The notes: generated from the sequence alone by a model not told the origin. A stretch of DNA of 24,517 bases from JANNRR01 sp031401675 (GCA_031401675.1 JANNRR010000032.1:1-24517), one strand, 5' to 3'. Positions 8,565 through 17,866 are shown, counted from the stretch's first letter. A program made the numbers and translations.

Positions 8565-8870
8565 TCATCTCGCGCTGCAGGCGATTGTGGCAACCACCCG
8601 CCCACGCCGCGCCGGGGAAACAGCGCAACCTGTCTTTACTGATCCGTCCCAAAGGGGTTCCATGACCGCCAGCGACGCCGGCATTTCGCCGCGCTGCACC
8701 GCCAGCCGACTGCCCCGGCCCTGCGCTGCCAGCAGCCGCGCGGACCAGCCCTCCGGCATGGCCGGAACCTCGTCAGGCTTGATCACGCCCGGCGGCAGAC
8801 CATAGCCGCGACAGTCCATCGTACGAAGCAGCGCTGCGGCGTCGGCTGGCCTGGTTTCGGTCAGCAGCAC
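8565..8870 (-). CDS. Small hypothetical protein downstream of prfB
   Basis: This 101-residue frame is not a family I recognise. It starts with GTG at 8870, three bases after the prfB stop. AGAGGA within the end of prfB lies 7 bases before the GTG, a good Shine-Dalgarno, which supports translation as the last gene of the prfB transcript. The sequence begins VLLTETRPADAAALLRTMDC and has no obvious signal peptide or membrane helix; it contains two cysteines besides that first one's region only sparsely and is rich in Ala, Arg and Gly. The gap between the broken methyltransferase and this frame (8509-8564) holds only a weak 6-bp inverted repeat without a T-run. It could be a remnant of a longer gene or a spurious frame. 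Confidence 0.45.
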   Translation of the reverse strand: MLLTETRPADAAALLRTMDCRGYGLPPGVIKPDEVPAMPEGWSARLLAAQGRGSRLAVQRGEMPASLAVMEPLWDGSVKTGCAVSPARRGRVVATIACSAR

Positions 8871-8873
8871 GGC

Positions 8874-10001
8874 TCAATCCTCTGCCGTGGCCTCTGCCCG
8901 GCTTTTGCCAGCCACATCCTGCGCCAGCGTTGCCGCCATGAACCGGTCCAGGTCGCCGTCCAGCACCCCTTGCGTGTCCGAGGTTTCCACCTGCGTCCGC
9001 AGATCCTTGACCATCTGATAGGGTTGCAGCACGTAGGACCGGATCTGGTTGCCCCAGCCGGCGTCGCCCTTGCTTTCGTGCTGTGCCAGCACGGCGGCGT
9101 TGCGCTTGTCCAATTCCAGCTGATACAGCCGCGACTTCAGCGCAGCCATGCAGTTCGCCCGGTTCTGGTGCTGCGATTTCTCGGAACTGGTCACCACGAT
9201 GTTGGTGGGCAGATGCGTGATCCGCACCGCCGAGTCGGTGGTGTTCACGTGCTGCCCTCCAGCCCCGGACGACCGGTAGGTGTCGATGCGGATATCCCGG
9301 TCGGGTATCTCGATCTCGATGTTGTCGTCGACCACCGGATAGACCCAGATCGAGGAAAACGACGTGTGCCGCCGCGCCGCTGAATCGTAGGGCGATATCC
9401 GCACCAGCCGGTGCACGCCGGATTCCGATTTCAACCAGCCATAGGCGTTCTTGCCGCTGATCTTGTAAGAGGCGGAGCGAATTCCCGCCTCTTCGCCCGC
9501 CGTCTCGGCCATCAGTTCGACCTTGTATCCCTTTTTCTCGGACCAGCGCAGATACATCCGCGCCAGCATCGAGGCCCAGTCGCAGCTTTCCGTGCCGCCC
9601 GCGCCGGCATTTACCTCCAGGAACGTGTCATTGCCGTCCGCCTCGCCGTCGAGCAACGCCTCGACTTCCTTTTCGGCAGCGCTTGCCGCCAAGGTTTTCA
9701 GCGACGCTTCCGCCTCGGCCACCACTTCGGTATCGCCCTCGGCCTCGCCCAGTTCGATCAGATCAACGGTGTCGCGCAACTCCTGATCGATGCCCTTGTA
9801 GACCGCGATGGCATCCAGCAGCGCCTGCCGTTCGCGCATCAGCTTTTGCGCGCGGGCGGGATCGGACCACAGATCGCCGTCCTCGATCATGGCGTTGAAC
9901 TCTTCCAGCCGATGCGACGCGGTGTCCCAGTCCATCCGCTGGCCCAGGAGGTTCAGCGATTTGCGGATCGCTTCGACAAGGTTCACCGCCTCGGTCCGCA
10001 T
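8874..10001 (-). CDS. prfB: Peptide chain release factor 2
   Basis: RF2 recognises UGA and UAA stop codons in the ribosomal A site and triggers peptide release. The 375-residue product is full length. The catalytic GGQ is at residues 248-250 (SSGAGGQHVNTTDSAVR), where the glutamine is normally methylated by PrmC. The stop-codon reading loop is RISPYDSAARRHTSF, with SPY at 203-205 where E. coli RF2 has SPF, a common conservative change. The reading frame is open from the ATG with no internal stop, so the programmed +1 frameshift that controls E. coli prfB is absent. It lies 84 bp downstream of the PBP1A gene on the same strand and is probably co-transcribed with it. Confidence 0.98.
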   Translation of the reverse strand: MRTEAVNLVEAIRKSLNLLGQRMDWDTASHRLEEFNAMIEDGDLWSDPARAQKLMRERQALLDAIAVYKGIDQELRDTVDLIELGEAEGDTEVVAEAEASLKTLAASAAEKEVEALLDGEADGNDTFLEVNAGAGGTESCDWASMLARMYLRWSEKKGYKVELMAETAGEEAGIRSASYKISGKNAYGWLKSESGVHRLVRISPYDSAARRHTSFSSIWVYPVVDDNIEIEIPDRDIRIDTYRSSGAGGQHVNTTDSAVRITHLPTNIVVTSSEKSQHQNRANCMAALKSRLYQLELDKRNAAVLAQHESKGDAGWGNQIRSYVLQPYQMVKDLRTQVETSDTQGVLDGDLDRFMAATLAQDVAGKSRAEATAED

Positions 10002-10085
10002 GCGCGCCCTTTCATGGTTGCAGTTCAGCGCCGCGTGATAGCGGCATCGGGGCGCACGGGCAAGGGCCCGGCCTGGGAATGCACC

Positions 10086-12665
10086 TCAGTACAGCCCGCC
10101 CGCGCTCAGCTCGCCGAACGTCGCTTTCTTCGGGATCACCTTGCGCTCGCCAGTCGCGGTGATGACTTCGGTGCCGCCGCTTTCGTTATCGCTCTCGCCC
10201 TGCGCGAACAGCGGCAGGTTCTCGCCCATGCCAAATCCGCCATCGACCAGCGCCCCCAGACCAAAGATCGGGTCGGCACCTTCGCGGAAGTATTCCGCCA
10301 CCACATTCTCGCCCGAGGCATCATCGGACAGACGCGCCCCGGTAAAGCGGTCGATGTTGATGAATATCCCGCCGGGCGGCACCCGGAATTCCGTACCGCC
10401 ATAGGCTTTCACGGCTTCGGTCATGAAGCTCTGGAACACCGGCCCGCACATGCCCCCGCCCGACGCACCGCTGCCAAGCGTGCGTGGTTGGTCGTAGCCG
10501 ATGTAGCACCCCGCAACGATGGTCGACGAAAAGCCGATGAACCAGACATCCTTGGCCTCGTTGGTCGTACCAGTCTTGCCGGCAATCGGAACGCCGACAT
10601 TGATGCCGCGCCCGGTTCCGCGTTCGATCACCCCCTGCATCATCGAGGTCAGCTGATAGGCGGTGATCGCATCCATCACCCGTTCGCGGTTCGAGGTGAT
10701 GCGTGGCGCGGTTCCGGCCGTCAGTGCCGGCAGCGCGCAATCCTCGCATGACCTTGTATCGTGGCGATAAACGGTCTTGCCCCAACGGTCCTGCACGCGG
10801 TCGACCAGCGTCGGTTCCACCCGCTCGCCGCCATTGGCGAACATGGCGTAGGCCGCCACCATCTTGAACAGCGTGGTTTCCTGGCTGCCAAGCGCGTTGG
10901 CAAGATAGGGGTTCATCGGGTCATAGACGCCAAAACGCTCGGCGTATGACGCCACCGTCTCCATTCCGATTTCCTGCGCCAGCCGCACTGTCATCAGATT
11001 GCGCGACTGTTCGATGCCGGTGCGCAGCGGTGCCGGGCCATAGTATTTTTCCGACGCGTTCTTCGGCTTCCAAAGCCCCTCGGGCGTATCCACCTCGATC
11101 GGCGCATCGATCACGATGGTCGAGGGGTTGAAGCCGCTGTCCAGTGCCGCCGCATAGACGAACGGCTTGAAGCTTGATCCCGGTTGCCGGGTGGCCTGCG
11201 TGGCCCGATTGAACACTGAATCCTGATAGCTGAAGCCGCCCTGCATGGCGATGACGCGACCGGTATTCACGTCCATCGCCATGAAGCCGCCCTGTACCTC
11301 CGGCACCTGCCGCAGCGACCAGCGGACGAACGACCCGTCCTCGTCCTTGGTGACAGCCCGCACCAGAACCACATCGCCGACGGCAACCAGATCACCCGCC
11401 ACCTTGGCCTTGCGCCCCAGCGTCCCGTCCGCTTGCAGCTTTCTCGCCCAGGTCACATCTTCAGCGGGAACAAAGTGCCCGTCCTCGTCCTCTTCAATGC
11501 CTTCGATACCGATTCGCGCGCTTGCCTCGCCGACCTCCAGCACCACAGCCGGGTGCCAGCCGTCAACGTCGCGTGGAACCTCAACCTCGATCAACGCCGC
11601 CCGCCAGGTAGCTTCGTCCGCCAGCTCGCCCGCATCCAGCACCTTGCCGGTGCCGCGCCAGACGCCCTGACCGCGGTCGTACTTTTCCAGCCCCTGCCGC
11701 AACGCCCGTGCCGCAATCACCTGCATCGACGGTTCGATGGTGGCGCGAATGGTCAGGCCGCCGCCGAAGAATTCCTCCTCGCCAAAGCTGCCCGACAGCT
11801 GGCGGCGAATCTCGTCGGTGAAATAATCGCGCGGCGGCAGGCTTTCGCGAAAGGCCGGATAGTCGCCATTCTGCACCGAAAGCAGCGGTGCCGCCTTTTC
11901 GGCCCGATAGGTAAGTTCGTCGATGTTGCCGTTTTCATACATCTCGCGCAGGGTATTGTCGCGCCAGAACACTGCCTGCTCCAGGTCACGGACCGGGTGC
12001 CGGTTCGACGGCGATTTCGGCAGCGACGCCAGATAGGCGGCTTCGCCCGGGGTCAGGTCGGCCAATGTCTTGTTGAAATAGGTCTGCGCCGCCGCCGCCA
12101 CACCGTAGGAATTCTGCCCGAGGAAAATCTCGTTCAGATACAACTCCAGTATCTTTTCCTTTGACAGGGTTTCCTCCAGCCGGGTGGCCAGAATGATTTC
12201 CTTGATCTTGCGCTCGCCGGTGCGGTCGCCAGACAGCAGAAAATTCTTCATGACCTGCTGGGTGATGGTCGACGCGCCCCGCACGTTCTGCCCGCGCGAA
12301 CGCAGCGCGTCCCATGCCGCCGAGGCGATCCCTTCGGCATCATAGCCATGGTGCGAATAGAAGTTCTTGTCCTCTGCCGAGATGAAGGCCTGTTTGACCA
12401 GATCGGGAATTTCCTCGATCGGCGCAAAAATCCGCCGCTCCTGCGCAAACTCGTCGATCATCCGACCTTCGCCGGAATAGATCCGGCTGATGGTCGGCGG
12501 CGTGTATTGCGCCAATTGGTCATAGCTTGGCAGATCGCGGCCATACATCCAGAAAATCGCCCCGACCGCCAGCGCGACAAAGAACGCGCCCAGCGTCAAG
12601 GCGGTAAAGATCGCCCCGAAAAATGACACTATGAACCGGATCAACCCATCGCCCTCGTGCTGCAC
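10086..12665 (-). CDS. mrcA: Penicillin-binding protein 1A, bifunctional transglycosylase/transpeptidase
   Basis: This class A PBP polymerises lipid II into glycan strands and cross-links them in the periplasm. Numbering from the GTG at 12665 (859 residues): membrane anchor at about 14-40; glycosyltransferase domain at about 60-235 with catalytic Glu98 (ISAEDKNFYSHHG) and the RGASTITQQVMKN and EILELYLNEIFLG-like blocks; an OB-like insert between about 310 and 450, typical of PBP1A; and the transpeptidase with SSFK (active Ser497), SRN (554-556) and KTGT (697-700). The true start may be the TTG at 12644, seven codons in, which has GAGG at better spacing and gives the usual short N-terminus before IRFIVSFFG. 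It follows the amidase gene by about 91 bp and precedes prfB. Confidence 0.97.
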   Translation of the reverse strand: MQHEGDGLIRFIVSFFGAIFTALTLGAFFVALAVGAIFWMYGRDLPSYDQLAQYTPPTISRIYSGEGRMIDEFAQERRIFAPIEEIPDLVKQAFISAEDKNFYSHHGYDAEGIASAAWDALRSRGQNVRGASTITQQVMKNFLLSGDRTGERKIKEIILATRLEETLSKEKILELYLNEIFLGQNSYGVAAAAQTYFNKTLADLTPGEAAYLASLPKSPSNRHPVRDLEQAVFWRDNTLREMYENGNIDELTYRAEKAAPLLSVQNGDYPAFRESLPPRDYFTDEIRRQLSGSFGEEEFFGGGLTIRATIEPSMQVIAARALRQGLEKYDRGQGVWRGTGKVLDAGELADEATWRAALIEVEVPRDVDGWHPAVVLEVGEASARIGIEGIEEDEDGHFVPAEDVTWARKLQADGTLGRKAKVAGDLVAVGDVVLVRAVTKDEDGSFVRWSLRQVPEVQGGFMAMDVNTGRVIAMQGGFSYQDSVFNRATQATRQPGSSFKPFVYAAALDSGFNPSTIVIDAPIEVDTPEGLWKPKNASEKYYGPAPLRTGIEQSRNLMTVRLAQEIGMETVASYAERFGVYDPMNPYLANALGSQETTLFKMVAAYAMFANGGERVEPTLVDRVQDRWGKTVYRHDTRSCEDCALPALTAGTAPRITSNRERVMDAITAYQLTSMMQGVIERGTGRGINVGVPIAGKTGTTNEAKDVWFIGFSSTIVAGCYIGYDQPRTLGSGASGGGMCGPVFQSFMTEAVKAYGGTEFRVPPGGIFINIDRFTGARLSDDASGENVVAEYFREGADPIFGLGALVDGGFGMGENLPLFAQGESDNESGGTEVITATGERKVIPKKATFGELSAGGLY

Positions 12666-12756
12666 GGTCCCTTATAGGCATTGCGGTGGCGGCGGTCAAA
12701 ACCAACCCGGTCCAGTTGCGGCCGAATTTCGCCGCCGGCCGTCACGAAGCCGCGAT

Positions 12757-13974
12757 CTATTGGCGCAGCAGCGATTCTTCGGCTGCGTCGGCAACCGCCC
12801 ATTTCTGCAACGCCGCGACGATGGCCCCGGTCATCCGGGCCCGCCAGTCGGCATCCTTCAGATTTTCCAGATCACGGTTGCTGGACAGGAACCCCAGTTC
12901 CAGCAGCACCGACGGTATGTCCGGCGATTTCAGCACTGAAAACGCCGCCTCCAGCCGGGGGCGTTTATGCATGTCCAGACTGGCGTCGCGGATCGCATCG
13001 ACCAGTGCCCCGGCCAGCCGGTCGGTACGCGGGCGGGTTTCCAGCCGGGCCATATCCATCAGCACGCCGGCGATCAGATCATCCTGATCGCCCAGATCGA
13101 CCCCCGCCAGCAAATCCGCCCGGTCGTGCCGTTCCGCCAGTGCCGCCGACGCGGCATCGGAGGCATCTTCCGCCAACGTATAGACCGTGGCCCCCCGGGC
13201 CACACCCTCGGCGATGGCATCGGCATGCAGCGACAGGAACACATCCGCTCCCGCCGCCCGCGCAATCGACACCCGTGCCTCCAGCGGCACGAACTCGTCG
13301 GCCGTCCGGGTCATCACCACGGTGAAGCCGCCGCTGCGGGCCATCGCCTCGGCCAGATCGCGGGCAAACACCAGCATCAGATCGGCCTCGGTCAGCGGTC
13401 CCTGTTCGGCACCGGGATCGATGCCGCCATGCCCGGGGTCCAGCACCACCACCAGCGGCCCTTCGCCAGTCTGCCGGGTCTTGGCCACGCCGGTCAGCGC
13501 CGGTTTCGGTAAATCCCACAGCGCAGCTTCCGGCGCGCCGGCACCTGCCACGAAGGCCTCGATGTTGACCGGCTCCAGCCTTAGCTCGATGCGGGTGCCG
13601 CCTGCGGTGGTGTCCATGGCCGCTGCCGTCACCGCAAAGGGTCCGGCAAGTTCCAGCACCAGCCGGGACCAGCCGGGACGAAACACACCGGAACGCACGT
13701 CCAGCACCCGGGTGCTGGTCGACAGGCCCGCCCCCGGACCGTCGAACACCACTTCGCGGAAATCCATCACCAGCCGTGGCGGATCGCTGAGCGTCAGCAC
13801 CCGCCACGGCACCGGTTGGCTGAGCGCCAGTTGCAGTTCAATCCCCGGGCCCTGGTCGCGGACAAAGGACTGCGCCACATCCAGCCGCGCCAGCGCCGAC
13901 AATTCCTGCGCCGCCACCGGGCCCGAAACCGCAAGCCCGACGATGGCGATGGCCAACCGAACGATCCAGATCAT
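12757..13974 (-). CDS. N-acetylmuramoyl-L-alanine amidase (Amidase_3 family, AmiC-like)
   Basis: This periplasmic zinc amidase cleaves the bond between N-acetylmuramic acid and L-Ala of the stem peptide, normally to separate daughter cells. From the ATG at 13974 the product is 405 residues. Residues 1-22 form a signal peptide ending in VAA/QE. Residues about 25-135 form an AMIN-like domain for envelope targeting. The catalytic domain runs from about 174, with His182 (LDPGHGGIDPG), Glu196, His250 (SLHADA) and the catalytic Glu359 (VLLELGFLSS). The open frame extends further upstream, but only this ATG gives an export signal, so I prefer it. An autoinhibitory helix, seen in EnvC/NlpD-regulated amidases, could be the Ala-rich part around 265-310. 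It lies between an aminotransferase gene and the PBP1A gene. Confidence 0.95.
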   Translation of the reverse strand: MIWIVRLAIAIVGLAVSGPVAAQELSALARLDVAQSFVRDQGPGIELQLALSQPVPWRVLTLSDPPRLVMDFREVVFDGPGAGLSTSTRVLDVRSGVFRPGWSRLVLELAGPFAVTAAAMDTTAGGTRIELRLEPVNIEAFVAGAGAPEAALWDLPKPALTGVAKTRQTGEGPLVVVLDPGHGGIDPGAEQGPLTEADLMLVFARDLAEAMARSGGFTVVMTRTADEFVPLEARVSIARAAGADVFLSLHADAIAEGVARGATVYTLAEDASDAASAALAERHDRADLLAGVDLGDQDDLIAGVLMDMARLETRPRTDRLAGALVDAIRDASLDMHKRPRLEAAFSVLKSPDIPSVLLELGFLSSNRDLENLKDADWRARMTGAIVAALQKWAVADAAEESLLRQ

Positions 13975-14044
13975 GCCTGCCCTACAATATCCCTCCGGGT
14001 GCCGTGCCCGGTCCGCCAGCCAAAAGCGTTTTGGCACATTCCGC

Positions 14045-15187
14045 CTAGCGTGATCGCATGAAGCGCTGCAGCCGCGCCAGCCCCTCCACGATGTCGGCGG
14101 TGCTGCGCGCATAGGAAAAGCGAACCGTGCGATGACCCCGAACCGGATCGAAATCCAGCCCGGGCGTGATCGCCACATCGACCTGTTCCAGCAACTGGGC
14201 GCAGAACAGGCGGCTGTCGTCGGTCAAATCGCTGACATCCGCGTAGATATAGAACGCGCCATCGGGCGGCGCGAACTGGGAAAATCCCGACATCGGCAAC
14301 CCCTCGAGCATCAGGTGCCGGTTCCTGGCGTAGACCGTCAGATTGCCCTCCAACTCCGCCCCGCAATCCATCGCGGCCAGCGCGGCGATCTGGCTGGCAT
14401 GTGGCGGACAGATGAACATGTTCTGCGCCAGCCGCTCGATCAGGCGCACGTGATCCGGCGGAACCACCATCCAGCCGATGCGCCAGCCGGTCATCGAGAA
14501 ATACTTGGAAAACGAGTTGATCACATAGACATCATCGCTGATCTCCAGCGCCGAAACCGCCCGGTCGCCGTACTGGATACCGTGATAAATCTCGTCCGAG
14601 ACAAAGCTGATCCCGCGCGCGGCACAGCCGTTGATCAGCCTCGCCAACGCCGCCCGCCCCAGCATGGTTCCCGACGGATTGCCGGGTGAGGCGACGATCA
14701 GCCCCGCCAGATCCTCCCCTTCCAGATCATCAATGACCGGTTGCAGCCGGTTCTCTGGTGCCGCCGCCAGCCCGACCGGTTGCAACGACAGCGCCTTCAG
14801 GATCTGGCGATAGCTTGGATAGCCGGGTTCGCCCAATCCGACCCGGTCGCCGGCATCAAACAGCGCCGTGAACGCCAGGAGGAAAGCCGCCGACGACCCG
14901 GCGGTCACGATCACCCGGTCCGGGTGCAGCCTGACCCCGTACCATTCCTGATACTGCCGCGCGATCCGCGCCCGCAGGTCCGGCAGCCCAAGCGCCACGG
15001 TGTAGCCAAGCGCGCTTTGCTCCATCGCCAGCGCAAGCGCTGCCCGAGCTCCCGCGGGGGCCGGCGTGCCGGGTTGGCCCACCTCCATGTGAACAACGTG
15101 ACGGCCGGCGGCTTCGGCAACCCGCGCCGCTTCCACCACGTCCATCACAATGAACGGATCCACCACACCCCGCCGGGATTGCCGCAT
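14045..15187 (-). CDS. PLP-dependent aminotransferase, class I/II
   Basis: This is a fold-type I aminotransferase of the aspartate/aromatic type; the exact amino donor and acceptor cannot be told from sequence. The 380-residue product has the PLP lysine Lys228 in SFSKYFSMTGWRIGW, the phosphate-binding Arg236, Asn170 in ASPGNPSGT, and Asp198/Tyr201 in SDEIYHGI. An arginine near the C-terminus (HRTVRFSYARS) fits the substrate carboxylate clamp. It starts at 15187, divergent from the DsbA-like gene, and ends 70 bp before the amidase start, so it probably leads the aminotransferase-amidase-PBP1A-prfB transcript. Nothing in the sequence ties it to cell-wall synthesis. Confidence 0.93.
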   Translation of the reverse strand: MRQSRRGVVDPFIVMDVVEAARVAEAAGRHVVHMEVGQPGTPAPAGARAALALAMEQSALGYTVALGLPDLRARIARQYQEWYGVRLHPDRVIVTAGSSAAFLLAFTALFDAGDRVGLGEPGYPSYRQILKALSLQPVGLAAAPENRLQPVIDDLEGEDLAGLIVASPGNPSGTMLGRAALARLINGCAARGISFVSDEIYHGIQYGDRAVSALEISDDVYVINSFSKYFSMTGWRIGWMVVPPDHVRLIERLAQNMFICPPHASQIAALAAMDCGAELEGNLTVYARNRHLMLEGLPMSGFSQFAPPDGAFYIYADVSDLTDDSRLFCAQLLEQVDVAITPGLDFDPVRGHRTVRFSYARSTADIVEGLARLQRFMRSR

Positions 15188-15344
15188 GAATCACCCTGCC
15201 CCGCTGATCACAACTGGTTCATCTCAGCCCCTGCCACACCCGTCAAGCAGCCGAACCGGCCGCCGCCACCTTGCGCCCGCCCGAAGTTCTGCGATGATCC
15301 GGTTAAATGGGTTGCGCCTTGCGCCCGATGGCGGAGCCTTGCCC

Positions 15345-16148
15345 ATGAAGCGTCATTCTCTTGCAATTTGCCGGTCGCTTGCCGGTGCAGCACTTGCCAT
15401 TGCAGCGCTGGCGATTGCTGCACTGTCCAGCCCGGCGCTTGCCACCGACCTTGCCGTCATGTCCGAGGCTGAACGCGCCGCGTTTCGCGCCGAAGTCCGC
15501 GCCTATCTGATCGAGAACCCTGAAGTGCTGCTGGAGGCGATCAACACGCTGGAGGCGCGACAGGCCGCCGATCAGGTCACTGCCGATGCCGCAATGGTCA
15601 GCAGCAACGCCGCTGCGATCTTTGCCGACGGCCGGTCCTGGGTTGGCGGCAACCCGGACGGCGACATCACGCTGGTCGAATTCGTCGACTACCGCTGCGG
15701 CTACTGCAAAAAGGCGCATGCCGAAGTGGCGGAACTGATCCAGTCCGACGGCAACATCCGCTATGTCCTGAAAGAGTTCCCGATTCTGGGCGAGCAGTCG
15801 GTTCTGGCGTCGCGCTTTGCGATTGCGGTGCGCGCGGTCGGCGGGGCCGACATTTATTGGCAGATGCACGATGCGCTGATGACCCTGCGCGGCGACGTCA
15901 GCCCTGAAACCCTTGACCGGCTTGCCACCGAGCTTGGCCTTGATCCGGCAGCGGTGCGGACGGCGATGACCAACCCCGAGGTTGACGCCGAAATCGCCGC
16001 CAACCACGCGCTTGGCGATGCGCTGCAGATCAGCGGCACCCCGACTTTTGTCCTGCAGGACAAACTGCTGCGCGCACCGGATTCGATGCTGCGCGGCTAT
16101 GTGCCGCTGGCCACGATGCAGGAACTGGTCGGCGATCTGCGCGGCTGA
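15345..16148 (+). CDS. DsbA-family thiol:disulfide oxidoreductase, exported
   Basis: The product is 267 residues from the ATG at 15345, which has GGAG about nine bases upstream. The longer open frame upstream has no such signal. Residues 1-33 are a signal peptide with a doubled AIAAL stretch and an ALA/T cleavage site. A helical N-terminal region (about 38-95) with an ENPEVLLEAI block comes before the thioredoxin fold, as in Com1-like DsbA proteins. The active site is Cys118-Gly-Tyr-Cys121 (DYRCGYCKKAH), and the cis-proline loop is GTPTF with Pro233. It probably forms or shuffles disulfides in periplasmic proteins. It is alone on its strand, between a divergent aminotransferase and a convergent cupin gene (66-bp gap with no clear terminator). 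Confidence 0.94.
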   Translation: MKRHSLAICRSLAGAALAIAALAIAALSSPALATDLAVMSEAERAAFRAEVRAYLIENPEVLLEAINTLEARQAADQVTADAAMVSSNAAAIFADGRSWVGGNPDGDITLVEFVDYRCGYCKKAHAEVAELIQSDGNIRYVLKEFPILGEQSVLASRFAIAVRAVGGADIYWQMHDALMTLRGDVSPETLDRLATELGLDPAAVRTAMTNPEVDAEIAANHALGDALQISGTPTFVLQDKLLRAPDSMLRGYVPLATMQELVGDLRG

Positions 16149-16214
16149 TCCGCCACAGCGCGCCCGACCGCAGCAGCCCACTGGCCGCCACCGCCAGCGC
16201 TGCAAAGGTCCGGG

Positions 16215-16736
16215 TCAGCCGCCATCCGCCTGTCCCCGTCGCCGCTGATCGCTCAGCCCGTCATGCGGCCCAAGCTCCCGCTCCGGGGCATCATGCCACC
16301 AATCGCTGCGCAATGGCTTTCGGTCAGGATTAAGCGGATAGACAATCCGGTTCTCGGCGCGGTCGGTATCGCCCACAACCAAAAGCTCCACATCGCCATC
16401 GGTGTTGTTCAAGAAACTGTGCGCGAGCCCGGTCCCCGGCGGAAATCCCACGCCGTCGCCCGGAGCCAGACGGTGCAACGCGCCATCCAGCCAAACATCC
16501 GGCGTGCCGGAAATCACGTAGACGAACTCCTCCTCCGCGCTCTCGGCATGCGGAAACGATGTCCTGCGCCCTGGCAGCAGCCGCTGGTGGTTTATCCCGA
16601 GCCGCTTCAAGCCGAAGTGCCGGCCAAAGGCCGCATTAAATCCCATCGGCTCGTCATGCTGATCATATTGCCAGGCCTTCGGATTCTCGACTTCTTGCCA
16701 ATGCGCTATGGCGGTATGCCTTTTGATGGTAGTCAT
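16215..16736 (-). CDS. Cupin-domain protein
   Basis: The 173-residue product carries one cupin barrel. The metal-binding motif is seen as SFPHAESAEEEFVYVISG (motif 1, one His and Glu pair) and HSFLNNTDGDVELLVVGD (motif 2, including AHSF). The ligand and reaction are unknown. The ATG at 16736 follows a GGAG eight bases upstream, inside the last codons of ispG, and starts 5 bases after the ispG stop, so it is co-transcribed and probably coupled. The last dozen residues (after GPHDGL) are very polar and look like an extension beyond the usual end of the domain. No link to isoprenoid synthesis is visible other than position. Confidence 0.88.
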   Translation of the reverse strand: MTTIKRHTAIAHWQEVENPKAWQYDQHDEPMGFNAAFGRHFGLKRLGINHQRLLPGRRTSFPHAESAEEEFVYVISGTPDVWLDGALHRLAPGDGVGFPPGTGLAHSFLNNTDGDVELLVVGDTDRAENRIVYPLNPDRKPLRSDWWHDAPERELGPHDGLSDQRRRGQADGG

Positions 16737-16741
16737 CGCCG

Positions 16742-17866
16742 CTACTCCGCCGCCTGCGCCGCCAGCGCCTCGATCTCTGCCGCCTTGCGCTCCACTTGTT
16801 CGACGATATGCTCGATCATCTGCGCGTTGCCCAGCTTGTGGCTCTGCTTGCCCGCCAGATAGACCATGCCTGAACCTGCCCCACCGCCGGTAAAGCCGAT
16901 ATCGGTCATCAACGCTTCGCCCGGCCCGTTCACCACACAACCAATGATGCTGAGCGACAGCGACGTGGTGATATGTGCCAAACGGTCCTCCAGCGCCGCC
17001 ACCGTCTTGATCACGTCGAACCCCTGCCGGGCGCAGGATGGGCAGGAAATGATGGTCACACCCCGGTGCCGCAGCCCAAGTGACTTCAGGATTTCAAATC
17101 CGACCTTCACTTCTTCGACCGGGTCCGCCGACAACGAGACCCGGATGGTGTCGCCGATCCCGGCCCAGAGCAGATTGCCAAGGCCGATCGCCGATTTCAC
17201 CGTGCCCGACACCAGGCCGCCGGCTTCGGTAATTCCCAAGTGGATCGGCGCGTCAGTCACTTCAGCCAATTGCTGATAAGCTGCGGCGGCCATGAACACG
17301 TCCGATGCCTTCACCGAGATCTTGAACGCGTGAAAATCGTTGTCCTGCAGGATCTTGATGTGATCCATCCCCGATTCGACCATCGCATCCGGACAGGGCT
17401 CGCCATACTTTTCCAACAAATGCCGCTCCAGGCTGCCGGCATTCACCCCGATCCGGATCGAACAGCCATGATCCTTGGCCGCCTTGATCACTTCGCGCAC
17501 CCGCGCCGCACTGCCGATGTTGCCCGGGTTGATCCGCAGGCACGCCGCGCCGGCCTCTGCCGCTTCGATCGCACGTTTGTAATGAAAGTGGATGTCGGCC
17601 ACGATCGGCACCGGGCTTTCCGCCACGATCTCACGCAGCGCCTTGGTATCGGCCTCGTTCGGGGTGGAAACCCGCACAATATCGGCCCCCGCCACCGCGC
17701 ACCTCCGGATCTGGTCCAGCGTCGCCGCCACATCCGCCGTATCGGTGTTGGTCATGGTCTGCACCGAAATCGGCGCATCGCCGCCCACTGCCACCTTGCC
17801 CACGAAAATCTGCCGCGACTTGCGCCGTTCGATGTCGCGCCAGGGGCGGATCGGATTGTGGGTCAT
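16742..17866 (-). CDS. ispG: 4-hydroxy-3-methylbut-2-enyl diphosphate synthase
   Basis: IspG (GcpE) reductively opens 2-C-methyl-D-erythritol 2,4-cyclodiphosphate in the MEP pathway to HMBPP, using a [4Fe-4S] cluster. From the ATG at 17866 the protein is 374 residues, the normal bacterial size. The cluster ligands are Cys275 and Cys278 (SCPSC) and Cys310, with Glu317 as the fourth ligand (GCVVNGPGEA). The TIM-barrel part is recognisable by SVQTMTNTDT and RINPGNIG. The chosen ATG has GGAGG at 5 bases spacing; 19 extra in-frame codons upstream are unlikely to be used. It lies 57 bp downstream of the RodZ-like gene. Confidence 0.98.
   Translation of the reverse strand: MTHNPIRPWRDIERRKSRQIFVGKVAVGGDAPISVQTMTNTDTADVAATLDQIRRCAVAGADIVRVSTPNEADTKALREIVAESPVPIVADIHFHYKRAIEAAEAGAACLRINPGNIGSAARVREVIKAAKDHGCSIRIGVNAGSLERHLLEKYGEPCPDAMVESGMDHIKILQDNDFHAFKISVKASDVFMAAAAYQQLAEVTDAPIHLGITEAGGLVSGTVKSAIGLGNLLWAGIGDTIRVSLSADPVEEVKVGFEILKSLGLRHRGVTIISCPSCARQGFDVIKTVAALEDRLAHITTSLSLSIIGCVVNGPGEALMTDIGFTGGGAGSGMVYLAGKQSHKLGNAQMIEHIVEQVERKAAEIEALAAQAAE

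Noticed and set aside
8556..8582. Inverted repeat GCCTGC...GCAGGC as a terminator for the prfB transcript
   Set aside because: Only 6 bp with a 15-base loop, and no T-run on either strand.
9387..9395. SPY instead of SPF in the RF2 stop-reading loop
   Set aside because: A conservative change that I believe is common in alphaproteobacterial RF2, so not unusual.
15345..15443. Doubled AIAAL stretch in the DsbA-like signal peptide as a repeat element
   Set aside because: It is ordinary low-complexity sequence in the hydrophobic core of a signal peptide.
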